Shown: positions 37,892 through 48,800 of the stretch, one piece after another
How positions within the stretch are numbered: position 1 is the first letter of the stretch
Layout: each line of letters begins with the position of its first letter
Source of the DNA: Microglena sp. YARC
Taxonomy: Eukaryota > Chlorophyta > Chlorophyceae > Chlamydomonadales > Chlamydomonadaceae
DNA: 64,000 bases
Direction: 5' to 3'
Assembly: GCA_022414725.1 (NCBI GenBank)
Contig: CM039464.1
Coordinates: forward strand, 39,667,945 to 39,731,944
Position numbers and translations under genes: made by a program
The notes under the pieces: model-generated
Database searches by the model: none
Told to the model about the DNA's origin: nothing
Seen by the model: only the letters and a program-made list of their open reading frames with translations

Positions 37892-38650
37892 TCACCAAAA
37901 CCGCTCGATCTCCCAAGCATTGACCTCGTCAGCACGCAATTTATGATGAAGGGACGTCCACCAAGACAATGGCTTTTCTTGAGAAAGGCGCACGGCGTCC
38001 ACAAGGTACTGCGCCCCCGCAGCGAACACATAACTGTCCACCTTACATTTGCATCCGAAGGCCTCAACCCAAACCCGCTCAAGGTCCAGACGTTGAGGGT
38101 GCGAGAGCCCTCTCCGCATGACATGCGACTCGCTCATCAGGTTGCAAAACAATGGCTCAGGGTTCGATGCCATCGGATGAGCGGTAGGCGCAAGCAATGC
38201 CACAAGCTTTGATGAAAACACATCTAGATTCCTCTCCATGCCATGCGGCGTCCCAAAATGGTCCCAAGGATCACCCTGCAAGAAGGCCACACGGTTCACA
38301 GGCATGTCGCCAGCACGCAAACGCGCCACCGTGTAATGCAACCACGTATCGGCCTCACGACCCACATTATCGAGATGCTCGAAAAAGACATCGACATCAC
38401 TACACTTTGTACCCAAGACATCGAACAAACGTTGCTTTGCATCTTCGGCAGTACCCTTGTGGAACACGAATATCCGGTACCGCTCGCCTGCAAGACGCTC
38501 CGAAAACGCAAAAGCAGGCGCGGATACCCATCGTTCCACCCCCGGTTCGTTGTACCAAGCAACCACAACGTCTGAGACCGAGCGAGAAGATGACGATGAT
38601 AGCATGTCTTTCATTTCCATGGGAAATGTGTTCGTAATATTATGTCTCAT
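37892..38650 (-). CDS. DUF3431-type protein, 252 aa
   Basis: It carries the DUF3431 order: VVVAWYNEPGVERW near the start, FVFHKG, then NVGREADTWLHYTV (about residue 105), VAFLQGDPWDHFG, and GAQYLVDAVRLSQ near the end with a final Trp-rich stretch (WEIERFW). DUF3431 proteins are thought to be glycosyltransferase-like and occur in fungi, algae and large viruses. The first ATG at 38650 is used; in-frame ATGs lie 10 and 14 codons later. The gene is complete. Confidence 0.75.
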   Translation of the reverse strand: MRHNITNTFPMEMKDMLSSSSSRSVSDVVVAWYNEPGVERWVSAPAFAFSERLAGERYRIFVFHKGTAEDAKQRLFDVLGTKCSDVDVFFEHLDNVGREADTWLHYTVARLRAGDMPVNRVAFLQGDPWDHFGTPHGMERNLDVFSSKLVALLAPTAHPMASNPEPLFCNLMSESHVMRRGLSHPQRLDLERVWVEAFGCKCKVDSYVFAAGAQYLVDAVRLSQEKPLSWWTSLHHKLRADEVNAWEIERFW

Positions 38651-38754
38651 TACTTTTCACATGTCGCACTCCGAACGCCCCACAAAAACAAACGAAAAAG
38701 TCAATGTGGTGGTCGACGGCAAGACTGTCTGAATATTCGGAGCTACAAAAAAGT

Positions 38755-38920
38755 AATGGGCGTTCCTTCCTCCCGGCGGATTTTTTTAAATTTCTACTCA
38801 AAATTTAGAGCATCCGGAACGACTCGCTAGCTTGAGATATCAGCACCGAGGAATCACAAATCCGCTCCAGACCATGTTTCGCAACCAGTCAAAATCGGCC
38901 GGGATGCAGGAACGCCCATT
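38755..38920 (+). mobile_element. MITE-B copy
   Basis: 166 bp with ends AATGGGCGTTCCTTCCTCC and GGATGCAGGAACGCCCATT. Interior as at 9029. No clear 4-bp duplication remains at this site. Confidence 0.85.
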
Positions 38921-39219
38921 GTATGCTGCACAAGCAATTGTTGCAAGCGCATACAGCTACGGACATTTGAAAGTGGGACACCTTGTCGTCTGGGACTTCT
39001 GAAAAGTTGAACAATTCAATACTTTCCTCAAGCTCCGATTGTAGTATTTGTAGTGAACAACCGCGCGGTGTCTGACCGTTGAATTTAAGCTACCCGTATA
39101 TCCTCGAACCTATGAATTTCTTATTACACATCCGGGGGTCCGGGGGACATGTAGTAAGAAAGACAATGAATTCTCCATAGGGGTATCATAGGGGTCAACT
39201 CCCCCAGGGCTGCTGTCCT

Positions 39220-40480
39220 TTACGAACAGGGATTTTCTGGTCGAACTGCCTTCAGGAAGATGCCAGCTGCCCCCACAATGTCTCTGTCGCAGGTGAATTG
39301 ACAGTTCTTGCATGTGTATGTCTCTCCTCCACACTTGTTTAAGAAACCGCACATAGGGCATGTCTGACTTGTGTAATGCTCAAGCACATGCAAGAACACT
39401 GTCCCGTACTCTTCACACTTCTCCTTCAGCCGATTGAACAGCACAGAGTGGCTCAAAGTCAGCATCTGACGGGCAACCTTGGTTGTCAGCTCCCGTTCAG
39501 CACTGATTGTCATCTTCGCCGTCTCCAATTGAGGTACCAACAACACATCGTAGCGAGCGGCCAAGAAATTTGTTGTCTGGTCCCTAAACTCTTTCTTGAG
39601 GTAAAAAATTCTCTTCCGAATGCGAATCATCTGCTTCTTTATCTTCATCCTCTCTTTTGATTGTAAGGTTTTCTCAGTATCCAACCTTGACTGCAGCTTG
39701 TCATGAACCTGCAGGAGTTTGACAAGGTCGGATGCTTGTCCCTGACCAAGCATGAAGGATTCCTCATTCTCTGGTGAGTACGTGACCATTGTTTTGCGGA
39801 CGCCTGGGTCGATGGATGCAGTTGCAACCTTGTCTGGATGGACAGGCTTCCGCTCTGCCCCTCCTGTCCCTGGCAGCGACAGACAAGACGAGGAAATATT
39901 CGCCGAAGCGGGATTTTTGGACCTTTGGATCGTGGGTCGGGTTTTCCTCAGGCATCAACTTATGGAGTTGTTTGCTACCGAAGTAGCGCATGTTGCCCAA
40001 TATGTCTTTGAAGATGAAGAGTTTGTCGCCATCCTTGGAAACGTTCTTCTGATCCATCTCAATGGCCCAACCCCTCTCAAGCTCTGTCTTCTTCCGTCTG
40101 AACGGAGCTGAAAACTGCTTGATGTTACCTGCTTTCAGATTCGAAAAGCAAGCCTTGATGTTTGCCAAGGCAGCCTTGATTGCGCTTTGGCGTACGCTTT
40201 TGGGGCACTGAAGCAACCATTGGCGATTCTTGAAGTACGGGTTTGGCATCTTCCCCTTCCTCCTCACCTTGTTCGTCACAAACCTGTCTCGAATTCGGAA
40301 GACAGACTTGTGAGTGCTCCCGACGCCCAACCGTGCTGCCACCGCCTTGTTGTACATGAACCGGCTGCACCCCGCAAACTCTGCCAGCATCGATTTCTGA
40401 GCCTTGTTTGGGTTCAGCTTCAGCTTTAAGGTCCTCAACTTGGGTTTGGCATTTGACTTTGTAGCGTCTTCGACCGTTCC
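39220..40480 (-). pseudogene. tnpB: TnpB-like nuclease of IS607 copy 2, frameshifted
   Basis: The same protein as copy 1 but with an extra C near 39858-39862 (CTCTGCCCCTCC versus CTCTGCCCTCC). The frame is lost just before RuvC-I, separating the DNA/RNA-binding N-terminus from the catalytic C-terminus (39789-39220). The N-terminal loop that is scrambled in copy 1 is intact here (GVGSTHKSVFRIRDRFVTNK). Confidence 0.8.
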
Positions 40481-41048
40481 ATCGGCAACAATATACTTGA
40501 ACGATGGACATGAGGTCTTTTCCAAGCTCGTCTTCAGGGGCTCCGTCTTCGTGATCGAGAACGATGATCGAGCAGGAGTGCTGCGAGCAAATCCATTTAA
40601 TGAGCTCGAAACCAAACCTTGCGAGCCTGTCTTTGGAAACCACAACAATTGACGATGCAAGTCCTGCCGTGACGAGTCCCAATACTCGTAAAAGTCCTGG
40701 GCGCTTGAAGTTGAGCCCTGATCCGACGTCCTTGACTTCAATGACTTGCTCGCATCCGGAATGTTTGTCAGGAATATGGGTTTGCAAGAACAATTGCTGT
40801 CTGATCAGGTCGGGTTGTTGTTTGTGTGAGGACACACGTGCGTAGAGAATGACTTGACGACTGCTGGGTTTTTTTTCCTGCTCGATGAGGTAGCCTTGGA
40901 TGCTGCTTGGGTCAAAGAGACGTTGGTTGCCTGGAGTCCGGATCGTTCTGATCGTGCCATTATCCGCCCATCGACGGAGGACGGTCCTGGAGACACCAAG
41001 GGCATCGGATGCCTTGCCAATTTCACAGAAGCGTTGGTTGCCATACAT
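40125..41048 (-). CDS. tnpA: IS607-family serine recombinase, copy 2
   Basis: MerR helix (KIGKASDALGVSRTVLRRW) and resolvase domain (YARVSSHKQQ; SKDRLARFGFE). It keeps the conserved end (SIVQVYCCRWNGRRRYK) that copy 1 loses. The frame stays open beyond the expected end and overlaps tnpB for about 90 codons, so the real C-terminus may be extended compared with bacterial TnpA. This is the copy with a functional-looking recombinase. Confidence 0.8.
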   Translation of the reverse strand: MYGNQRFCEIGKASDALGVSRTVLRRWADNGTIRTIRTPGNQRLFDPSSIQGYLIEQEKKPSSRQVILYARVSSHKQQPDLIRQQLFLQTHIPDKHSGCEQVIEVKDVGSGLNFKRPGLLRVLGLVTAGLASSIVVVSKDRLARFGFELIKWICSQHSCSIIVLDHEDGAPEDELGKDLMSIVQVYCCRWNGRRRYKVKCQTQVEDLKAEAEPKQGSEIDAGRVCGVQPVHVQQGGGSTVGRREHSQVCLPNSRQVCDEQGEEEGEDAKPVLQESPMVASVPQKRTPKRNQGCLGKHQGLLFESESR

Positions 41049-41291
41049 GGCATTCTGATATTTAGTACATGCAAATTCCTTATATACTGTTAGGTTTACT
41101 TATTTTCGGAAAGCAAACGAGTCAACTGTTGCAACCTTTGCATCAATCATGATGTAGCAATAATGTTAACGCTTTAACGCGCACAATGTGAGACAGCATG
41201 AGCGAAGACACTTCTGAACGGGTTTGATCGGTTACAAAGATTGATGGTCAACTTGTCAAAATCCCAAGGTGTCCATTTTCATCAGATCAAA

Positions 41292-41783
41292 TCACAAACG
41301 TAGCGGCCGTCGCGAAGGGGTGCCGATTGTACAGAACACACACTTGTATTGGCTTCTTTTCCAACAGTCTTCGCATCTTGCAGCTTTGCATTCCTTGCGA
41401 TCGCGTGAAGACCCCTTCGTGCGCAGATTTGAGCATTGAGGGCAACACCAGGTAGCACCCGCGGCACCCTCATCTTCGTCATCATGCGTCAAGTCCACTT
41501 CCACTGCTCTCTGCCCACGTTTGGCACGTCGCACAGTCAGAGGCACAACACTACTAGGGCCAGCTACAGAGTCGCGGCAAAGAGGGCACGAATTCAGTCT
41601 TGGAAAGCAGTCTCCGCACACGAGGTGATCGCAGGGAAGGGCGAGCGCTGCAACATGATTGTTTAGGCAGCAAGGACACTCCCACAAAGGGCGCTCGATC
41701 TCAACCACCTCGACCTCATTCTCAATGGGAATACTGGGAGCCTCCTCTTCATCTGTAGTCACAGGAATAAAATGAAAACCCAT
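41292..41783 (-). CDS. RING-finger protein, 163 aa
   Basis: A compact RING lies at residues 35-70 (CPCC...CDHLVCGDC...CPLC), the fold of E3 ubiquitin ligases. A linker with an acidic patch (DLTHDDEDEGAAG) and a second Cys-rich segment (CCPQCSNL, CKAARCEDCWKR, CVFC) follow. Small viral RING proteins typically redirect host ubiquitination. The start ATG follows an A/T-rich leader. 41142-41291 holds no gene. Confidence 0.8.
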   Translation of the reverse strand: MGFHFIPVTTDEEEAPSIPIENEVEVVEIERPLWECPCCLNNHVAALALPCDHLVCGDCFPRLNSCPLCRDSVAGPSSVVPLTVRRAKRGQRAVEVDLTHDDEDEGAAGATWCCPQCSNLRTKGSSRDRKECKAARCEDCWKRSQYKCVFCTIGTPSRRPLRL

Positions 41784-42032
41784 GTCAGATGGAAATGTAA
41801 AACGACATCGCAGTTGTACATTATATTGAAAGCAAACAATTGCATGTACCTTCGTTCTCTGACGACGACGATATATAGCCTGTCAAGTCCATGACATCTC
41901 CCATCAGAGATCGATTCCGACGACAGACAATATAGGAGACCTATCGTAAATTTAACAATAAAACAAACAAATCACATTACTCGTACTCGATGCGCAAGCG
42001 GTACTCGATGTACTTGGATGTACTTGAGGTAC

Positions 42033-42140
42033 AATGGGCGTTCGTGCATTCCAGCCGATTTTGACTGGTTGCAAAACATGGTCTGGAGCGGATTTGTGAT
42101 TCCTCGGTGCTGATATCTCAAGCTAGCGAGTCGTTCCGGA
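42033..42140 (-). mobile_element. MITE-B copy lacking one end
   Basis: It starts AATGGGCGTTCGTGCATTCC and continues through the MITE-B interior in inverse orientation to GCGAGTCGTTCCGGATGTTA, where homology stops. The second terminus is absent. Confidence 0.75.
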
Positions 42141-42142
42141 TG

Positions 42143-42718
42143 TTACCGTGCACAGACGAGGATCCAGCAGTCCCGTTGAGCGAAGGAGTCGATCGATGAT
42201 CAGCATCAGCAGAAGAAGAAGCAGTCCCTTTTCGCGAAGGAGGATGATTAGCAGCAGCAGAAGAAGAAGCGAAGGAGTCGATCAATGATCATCAGCATCA
42301 GCAGTATCAAGAAGCAGAAACGGCAGCAGGAAAAACGTTTTGCTGACATGATTCCTGTGTGGGCGTCTCTGCGTGAAAATGGAGCAGCGTTGAGGACATG
42401 GAGGATGGATGACATCTCGGTTTACCTGTCAAATTACGCTACGTTTTCCGATGAGTGGTGGAGGCTGGCACTGGCCGTACACTCCAGAAAGCGGTTTTAT
42501 CGAAACCGCTACCACATCGGTTGTATCGGTTGTCAGTGGTCGGTGGTCGGTGGTCGGTGGTCGGCGGCCGCGGTTGGTTGTATGTGGTCGAAATCGCTTC
42601 TTCGCAACTTCAGAACCCGATACCAGTGAATTTCGACATGTATTCACCTGAGGACATTAAAACAAGCTCTCAATTTCATAGAGATTTCAAACACACAGAT
42701 CCGCGATCATGCCCCCCC
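42143..42718. other. Gene-poor, low-complexity stretch
   Basis: Contains a duplicated AGCAGAAGAAGAAGC segment (42206 and 42257), a GGTCGGTGGTCGGTGGTCGG microsatellite (42538-42570), and a fragment of the MITE-A right half (GGCCGTACACTCCAGAAAGC). Several short open frames lack any protein signature. Confidence 0.5.
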
Positions 42719-44103
42719 TTAATTGATTTTGTCAATTCTCTTCTTGTACGTTGGCAATGTACACCGGTTGCGCATCGCTTCTTCTTTGACGTCCACAGAC
42801 CAGTCCGTGTCGATCTCTTGAATTCGCTTCCCGAAGCGAAAACCGCAGGAGGATGAGGGTTGCAACATCGGGATGAGCTGCGGCATCGTCTCTAAGCGAC
42901 GGTGCACCTTCTCGGGGATCAATGTCAATTGTCTCGGATGCCGCACGACCTTCGACGCGTCCTTGAAGATGTTCGTCTCGTGATGATACTTTTCAGGCGC
43001 GCACCGCGACAGGTCCTGCATCCTGCAGGTGTGTACGATCGCGTCCTTGGGAATCATGCCATCACATATCGCGTTGCTGATACACGATTGTTCCATGAAA
43101 TGCCTTAGTGTGGGTCCCATCATGACCGCATTCCACGGGATGGACAAACCGTCCGCCACCTTGTGCGAGAACACGACTGCCGTGGCTCCTTTGCGACAAA
43201 CGGTGGCTCCCTTACTCTTCAGTTGATGTATCTGGAATACATCATCGTACGTGTCGATATGCTTCCAATACGTCAAAATGCCCATCACTTCGAAAATGGA
43301 TAACGCGTACGTGATTTTTCCATCCGGGCGGTCGATGCTGATACATACAGCAACTTCGGCCTCGTACAAGCTCCTCACTACACCCGGTTTGGTATCAGAA
43401 AAAACTTCTTGCACTTCCAATCTGATTTTCGGGGTCTTCGTGGATTTTTTCGACGCGAATTTCCGTCGCTCATTCCTGATGCACTTGCAAACCGCAGTAC
43501 TTGCAAACCCTTCTCAGACGCGAAAATAGGCAATATCCGAATCTCGTGCAATACCCAATCTGTCGTGAGGAGGAAGTCGCAGCACCTTGATATTTTAGAC
43601 CGCATCTGCTCACCAGAGTACACGACGTCGTCCAGCATCACGATTACGACCGGCATTGTGGGGCTGTACACGGTGTCTCTCTTCGTGGTGTTGTTCTTCA
43701 AGTACACGACGTGAATTCGTTGTCTGACCTCGGACCAACGGTCAGAGGGGACGCGCGTCCGCAGCATCTTAATGGTTCTGTAGAACATCCACGTGTCCGA
43801 CTTGGCCTTATCATACATCATTTCGAAAGCGAACTCGACATCTGTCTTGCTGAGGATGTGTCCGGCAATGTCGTCCACCGCCTTCACCCAACGCGCCTCG
43901 AACTCATCGAAACCGAAGAGCCGAGGACTCAGTACTTCCTGTGCGGCCTCGACCGCCGCGCCCGCAGCCTCACCAAGGTACTCGCGCATAATCGAAGCGT
44001 AGGGAAGCAAGGATATGGAGGCGCCGCGCACCATGTCGCCCCGCATGTCGGAGTCCCTTAGCCGGGACGACCGCCGCTCCCAGGGGATGGATACGAACTG
44101 CAT
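42719..44103 (-). CDS. Phosphoribosyltransferase-like protein, one frameshift
   Basis: The 5' frame (44103-43450) has the nucleotide-sugar-phosphate loop signature VVIVMLDDVVYSGEQM, preceded by a helical domain. The 3' frame (to 42719) begins after an A6 run (43443-43448) and has VVFSHKVADGLSIPWN, a motif accompanying the PRTase loop in giant-virus proteins. The end is basic (CTLPTYKKRIDKIN). Joining the two frames gives about 460 residues. The substrate is unknown. The homopolymer makes sequencing error a live explanation. Confidence 0.6.
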
Positions 44104-44113
44104 GATTTATGTA

Positions 44114-44700
44114 TACAGTTGTTCTCAAATAATTTTGGGACACTCTGTATAATTTGAATGATATCCCCTGAAACCAGATACAGGTCCGTGGTTCACTACA
44201 AATATTTTTTGAGGAAGGTTTGTAATATATACAAAGTGTCCAAGAGCTCACTACACAGATGGGTCAATGCTGATCAGGCTGGTAAAAGTAAGCGTTTAAA
44301 ACGAAAAAGGAAAGAATTGTCCATGCTTTTACGTTCCACGATATCCAATAATATTGCAGAGAACTATTATAAATAAAATTCTCTTCATAACATGCAAGGA
44401 TTTGGTCGTTATAATTTGCAAGAGTTGTAATTCCCACAGTTCTCTACGGACATTCAAAAGAAAATGTAGAAATGTTCTGTGACAAGTACAGAGAAAGCTC
44501 TAACGTTGTTTGTATCGACGAAGCAGGATTTTACGCTGGAGAACACAGCAAATATGGATACAGCAAGATCGGTTCTAGATTAACTACGGAGACAATGAGT
44601 AAGCTCCGTCGTGTGAAGTTCACTTTATTACTCGCTATTTCATCTCAAGGAATAATAGATTATCAATTATTGGAGCACAATTGTAAAAAAGAAGATTTCA
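44114..44700 (+). mobile_element. Tc1/mariner-like element remnant
   Basis: Left terminus TACAGTTGTTCTCAAATAAT at a TA site. Codons for a helix-turn-helix region (VCNIYKVSKSSLHRWVN, 44158-44376) come next. After a gap, DDE transposase codons (VVCIDEAGFYAGEHSKYGYS, LLLAISSQGIIDYQLLEHN, 44472-44700) follow. The reading frame is not continuous and the right terminus and last catalytic residue are missing. It is the best-preserved member of the family at 9217, 14100 and 50312. Confidence 0.75.
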
Positions 44701-44756
44701 ACTCCGAGTGGATTGAAGCCCTCATGGGATACCCTACAGGTTGGACTGGTACTTGA
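44701..44756 (+). pseudogene. Orphan C5-methyltransferase 3' end
   Basis: The transposase frame ends with WIEALMGYPTGWTGT and a stop. This is the same C-terminal motif as the complete methyltransferase downstream (WTEALMGFPKNWTKS at 45838-45882), so a second methyltransferase gene once ended here and a mariner-type element replaced the rest. Confidence 0.6.
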
Positions 44757-44840
44757 TACACCAGGCTGTTGTCTTGCCATTTTGCGCACCCATGGGGTGA
44801 TGGGGTGATGCATTTAAAATTCAAACTATTGATAAACAAG

Positions 44841-45882
44841 ATGCCTAAAATACGCACACTAGACCTGGTCAGTGGCATAGGCGGGCATGCGCTCGCATTG
44901 CGTGACGTCGCCAAGCCCGTCGCATATTGCGAGATCGACCCGTTTGCTAAATCGGTGTTGTTGGCGCGCATGGCGGACGGGCAGCTGCCGAAGGCACCGG
45001 TGTTTGATGACGTGCGCACATTGAACGGTAAGCAGCTGCGGGACAGGCCAACGATGATCACAGCGAGCTTCCCATGCCAGGACGTGTCAATTGTCCGGCC
45101 CGGAAAAAAAGCTTGGCATCAAAGGCAACAAATCTGGATTGTATTTCCAGATCCTGCGGCTGGTGGACGAGTTGGCAGACATTGACACTGTCCTCATGGA
45201 GAACTCCCCCAACATCCGCAATGTTGCTGATGGGCTCAAACGCATCGCGAGCGATTTCAGAAAGCGGGGGTTCAAGGTGATTTCGGGGACATTCGCAGCT
45301 TCAGACGTGGGTGCGCGGCACATTCGTCGGAGGTGGTACTGCCTGGCTGTTCGTCCTGGAGCTGCGTCGCCCAAGAGACTGTCGAGCATGTCGCACCCTT
45401 ACGTTCACAACTTTGTGCGACTGGAGCGGTCACTCCCTAGTCTTGCGCAAAAGACTGATGGCTACACTGAACGGATACAAGCCCTTGGTAACGCCGTCGT
45501 TCCCCAGGTCGTAACACTGGCATTGCGGGTTCTGAGTAATCACGCACTATATGGCGGGGACGAAATGGTGACAGACCTCGATAGAGAATGGGACGATGAT
45601 ACCGTCAAACGAGTCAAGTATCCACTCCTCGAGATTCCCGACAAGCGCGTAACGAGTATGTGGCCGACCCCGGTGCATTCCAAAGGAGCATTGTACGTTA
45701 CAATAAACCCTGTGGACAAATGGAATCAGAATCACCATAATTTTGCCACTCGCGTGTTCCACGATCGGCTCACAATGGAGAAGTATGGGGACGATATCAT
45801 ATCGTTGCGTGGGACACACACCGTGAACCCGACGTGGACAGAAGCCCTCATGGGCTTTCCCAAAAACTGGACCAAGTCATGA
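44841..45882 (+). CDS. DNA cytosine-5 methyltransferase, one frameshift
   Basis: Motif I LDLVSGIGGHALAL binds the methyl donor. Motif IV SFPCQDVS holds the catalytic Cys. Then motif VI ENSPN, motif VIII RRRWYCLA and motif X QALGNAVVPQV are present in order, so the gene spans all conserved blocks in about 345 residues. The frame slips at or near an A7 run (45103-45109), just after motif IV. The target-recognition region is short. A 130-residue tail continues to WTEALMGFPKNW. It probably modifies viral or host DNA; its partner endonuclease is not in the window. Confidence 0.75.
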
Positions 45883-45887
45883 CATCA

Positions 45888-48800
45888 TCACATGATCTGG
45901 TTGCGACGAATGATCTTGATGCAGTACTCGATACATGACTGCTGCAGCTTTGGAATATCAACGGCACGGTACGTGCCCGAACGCACACGTCCAACGCACT
46001 GCACAGGTTCGATCAATCGGTTTGGCCCTTCCGCATTGCATTTCACACAATGCTGGTGGCCTGATATGGAATCATAGCCATATTTCCTCATCATGCCCAG
46101 CGACCAGTCAGTGTCGGCGTGGTACACTGACAGAGCCAGCAGCGGCACGTACAAGTTGCCATTGCTCCCAGCTGTGAAATATCGCTGCAGCTCCTTGTGG
46201 CCATCGTCTTTGCGTATCATGTCCATCCATACATCGAATGTAGTTGGCGGTGTACCACCACCCTCTGGCGTCTCACGGGGGGAGGCGATGACAGGCGGTT
46301 CCACATGCGTCGTTTTGTACTTGGCCATGACGCGGCCGTCTTTGATCACGAACTCCCACTCGGCTGTGGGCGTGACACTGCCGGTTGCAGCGTCGGGTTT
46401 GCTCTGTACTGGTCGCAGGATGTACGCGGTGTAGCAGTTGTTCCAGTCGTTCAGAGTCTTGCCCGCGAGGCGCGTGTTGCCCTTGTAAGACATCAAGAAG
46501 TTCAAATCCTGATTCTTGCCGGCGAGCTTGAACTTGAAGTCGGGATTGTTTGTCTTGAGCTCGTCCTCGACCATCGAGATGACTTGTTTGGTTGCGGCTG
46601 CGGCAGAGGATGCGTCGTTCTGTGGGGAGGGGGAAAGAGTGAGTGCATAGTTATACAGGTGGCGATGATTTGTGGTATATATTTCATACAGTACAGTCGA
46701 CGGAATACTAAAATGAAACCGCTTCGTGTACGGCACACCTTACGGTGTAACCTAATGTTGTCGCGACCACCGGAGGGGGGACCGAGTGGTGTCTACAACA
46801 ATACGATTTTGAATCAACAAATTGCAGGATGTTAAAGAGAACATCGTGGTTCTTTTTTAGATCACGTCTCTCCCTCCTGCAGACTCCGTATCGTTCTTTT
46901 GTCGGTACTTTCGAGAGTGTCCTTTGAAGGACCAGCCGCACTTAAGCGATCGCCTCTTCCCCGGTACCGTGGCCCAAAAGAACACGGGGTCTTTGTTGAT
47001 GTGCATTGCGTCATGTAAGGAGGTTTCTTTGCTGGACGGGCCATTTTGTAGGACCATCCACTCATACACTATAACGTCTGTCGCCGCCTTATACCTTTTA
47101 TTTGGATGTTTCATTTAACTGTTCCGCCGACTGTAGCAGAGGTGAAAACCACCCACCTTGGGGACATCGATCATCATGACGCCGGGGGTCTGCACGTAAC
47201 CCAGGTGCTTGAACAATTCCGTGTGGCGAACCGCCATCGGCAGGCTCATTAGATCGCCGGGCTCGATGGGGCTGAGGTCCTTGTCCTTGTTCTCCTCGTA
47301 CGCGGCACGGTCAGCGCGCTCCTGTTCGATGCGCGTATCGAGCTTGTTATCCCTTGCTTTCTTGTTTGCATCCTGGCGAGCACGCTTTGCTGTGTACGTC
47401 TCGTTCGGCACGGAGCCACGCCTCGCATGGGAGCTCTGTTGCTCGATGTCGTGCGCAAGCTGCTTCCCGGATCCCCGAGCTGCGAGAGGACGGCTTTCGA
47501 TCATTTTCATCAGCATCCCGTTGTTTGTCCGGTTCTTGAGCCACTCCTCCTGCGCGCCAGGCACGATCTTGCTCTCAAGCCACTGGACCACCAGATCGAA
47601 CAGGTTGACGATGATTTGGTGGTCGCTCTCCTGTAGCAGCGTCTTGACCTCGTATTCGAAACCGTTCTCCTTGCGCACGCCGATAATGTGCCCTCCGCAG
47701 CGCATGACCGTCTGATGGACGTCGCAGACGTTGGTGCCCTGGGTCGGAGTGACAATCATGTGAGTCAGCACGCGTTTCTCTGATCGCATGCTGACACCGC
47801 GGGTTAAGCACTTGGCGCCCGACGCGATGAGAGGAGTCTCGATACCATACGTCTTGTCGATCCATTCGATGACTGTGGATAACATGGGTTTGCCGATTGC
47901 CTCGCCCTGAGGAAGCTCCTTGATGACATTGGTCTCCAGGCCCATCTCGTAGACCTTGATCCCAGTGCCGCTGACTACCATGCCAATCACGTAGTTGCTC
48001 GGATTGCTGCTCACTTCGTTCTTGGAGTGCTTTGCGTACTTATCCAATAGGTGCTTGACCACGTTGTTGGCATTTGTGGCGCGGGTCAGGATGATGTATG
48101 GCGACATCACCGCCATGAGGAAGCCCCCCTTTCGACCTGGTATGGCGCAGTCCTTGACAAACTCCTTCATGAACATATCCGTCTCATCTGACTTGAGATG
48201 GTATTGGTTCTTGTTGTTCGCCGGACCGGGGATCCACACGTGCCGTCCCTCGGCGTTCTTGAAAGGTACCACGGCGTCGCTCACGGCGTACCCCTTTTCC
48301 TTGACAGCTGCCAGGTCCATCGCATGTAAGCTCATCGTGAACCCCGTCTGATGGATGAGGTTAATAGTGCTCATGTGCGTCGCGCTCACGAATGCCGAGC
48401 ATCTGATGCGTCCGTTGCTGAACGGGACGTACTCCACCTCGTTGATATCGAATAACCTGAGCACCTCCTGTTCGCGCTTACTGTTGTCCGTGCTGTCCAC
48501 GATGTTGCCCTTGTCAGTCGACGAGGAGAATACCGCGTCCGCCTCGTCTAGCGTCATTGCGATGTCAAACACCTTGTTCTTGCGCACAAATTCGTGGACG
48601 TTTTTGACCATGAGATGGTTCGTCTGCGCAATGATGGAGAGCTTCCCGGCCTTGAACTTCTCGATGTCTGCGGCGGCCTTGTTCACAAGTTTCTTCTTGT
48701 CATTCACAAACAGCGCCTCGATGCCAAATGGTTTCAGGATGTTGCCGATCTTCTCATTGCAAGTCGTTTCGACACTGGCCTTGACGTCCTTGATGAAGTT

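Larger units (their letters stand above)
39075..41141 (-). mobile_element. IS607-type transposon, copy 2
   Basis: 2,067 bp, nearly identical to 3226-5289, with the same termini and orientation. Differences are a handful of substitutions plus four small indels. The flanks are unrelated to copy 1, so the two arose by transposition rather than segmental duplication. Confidence 0.9.
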
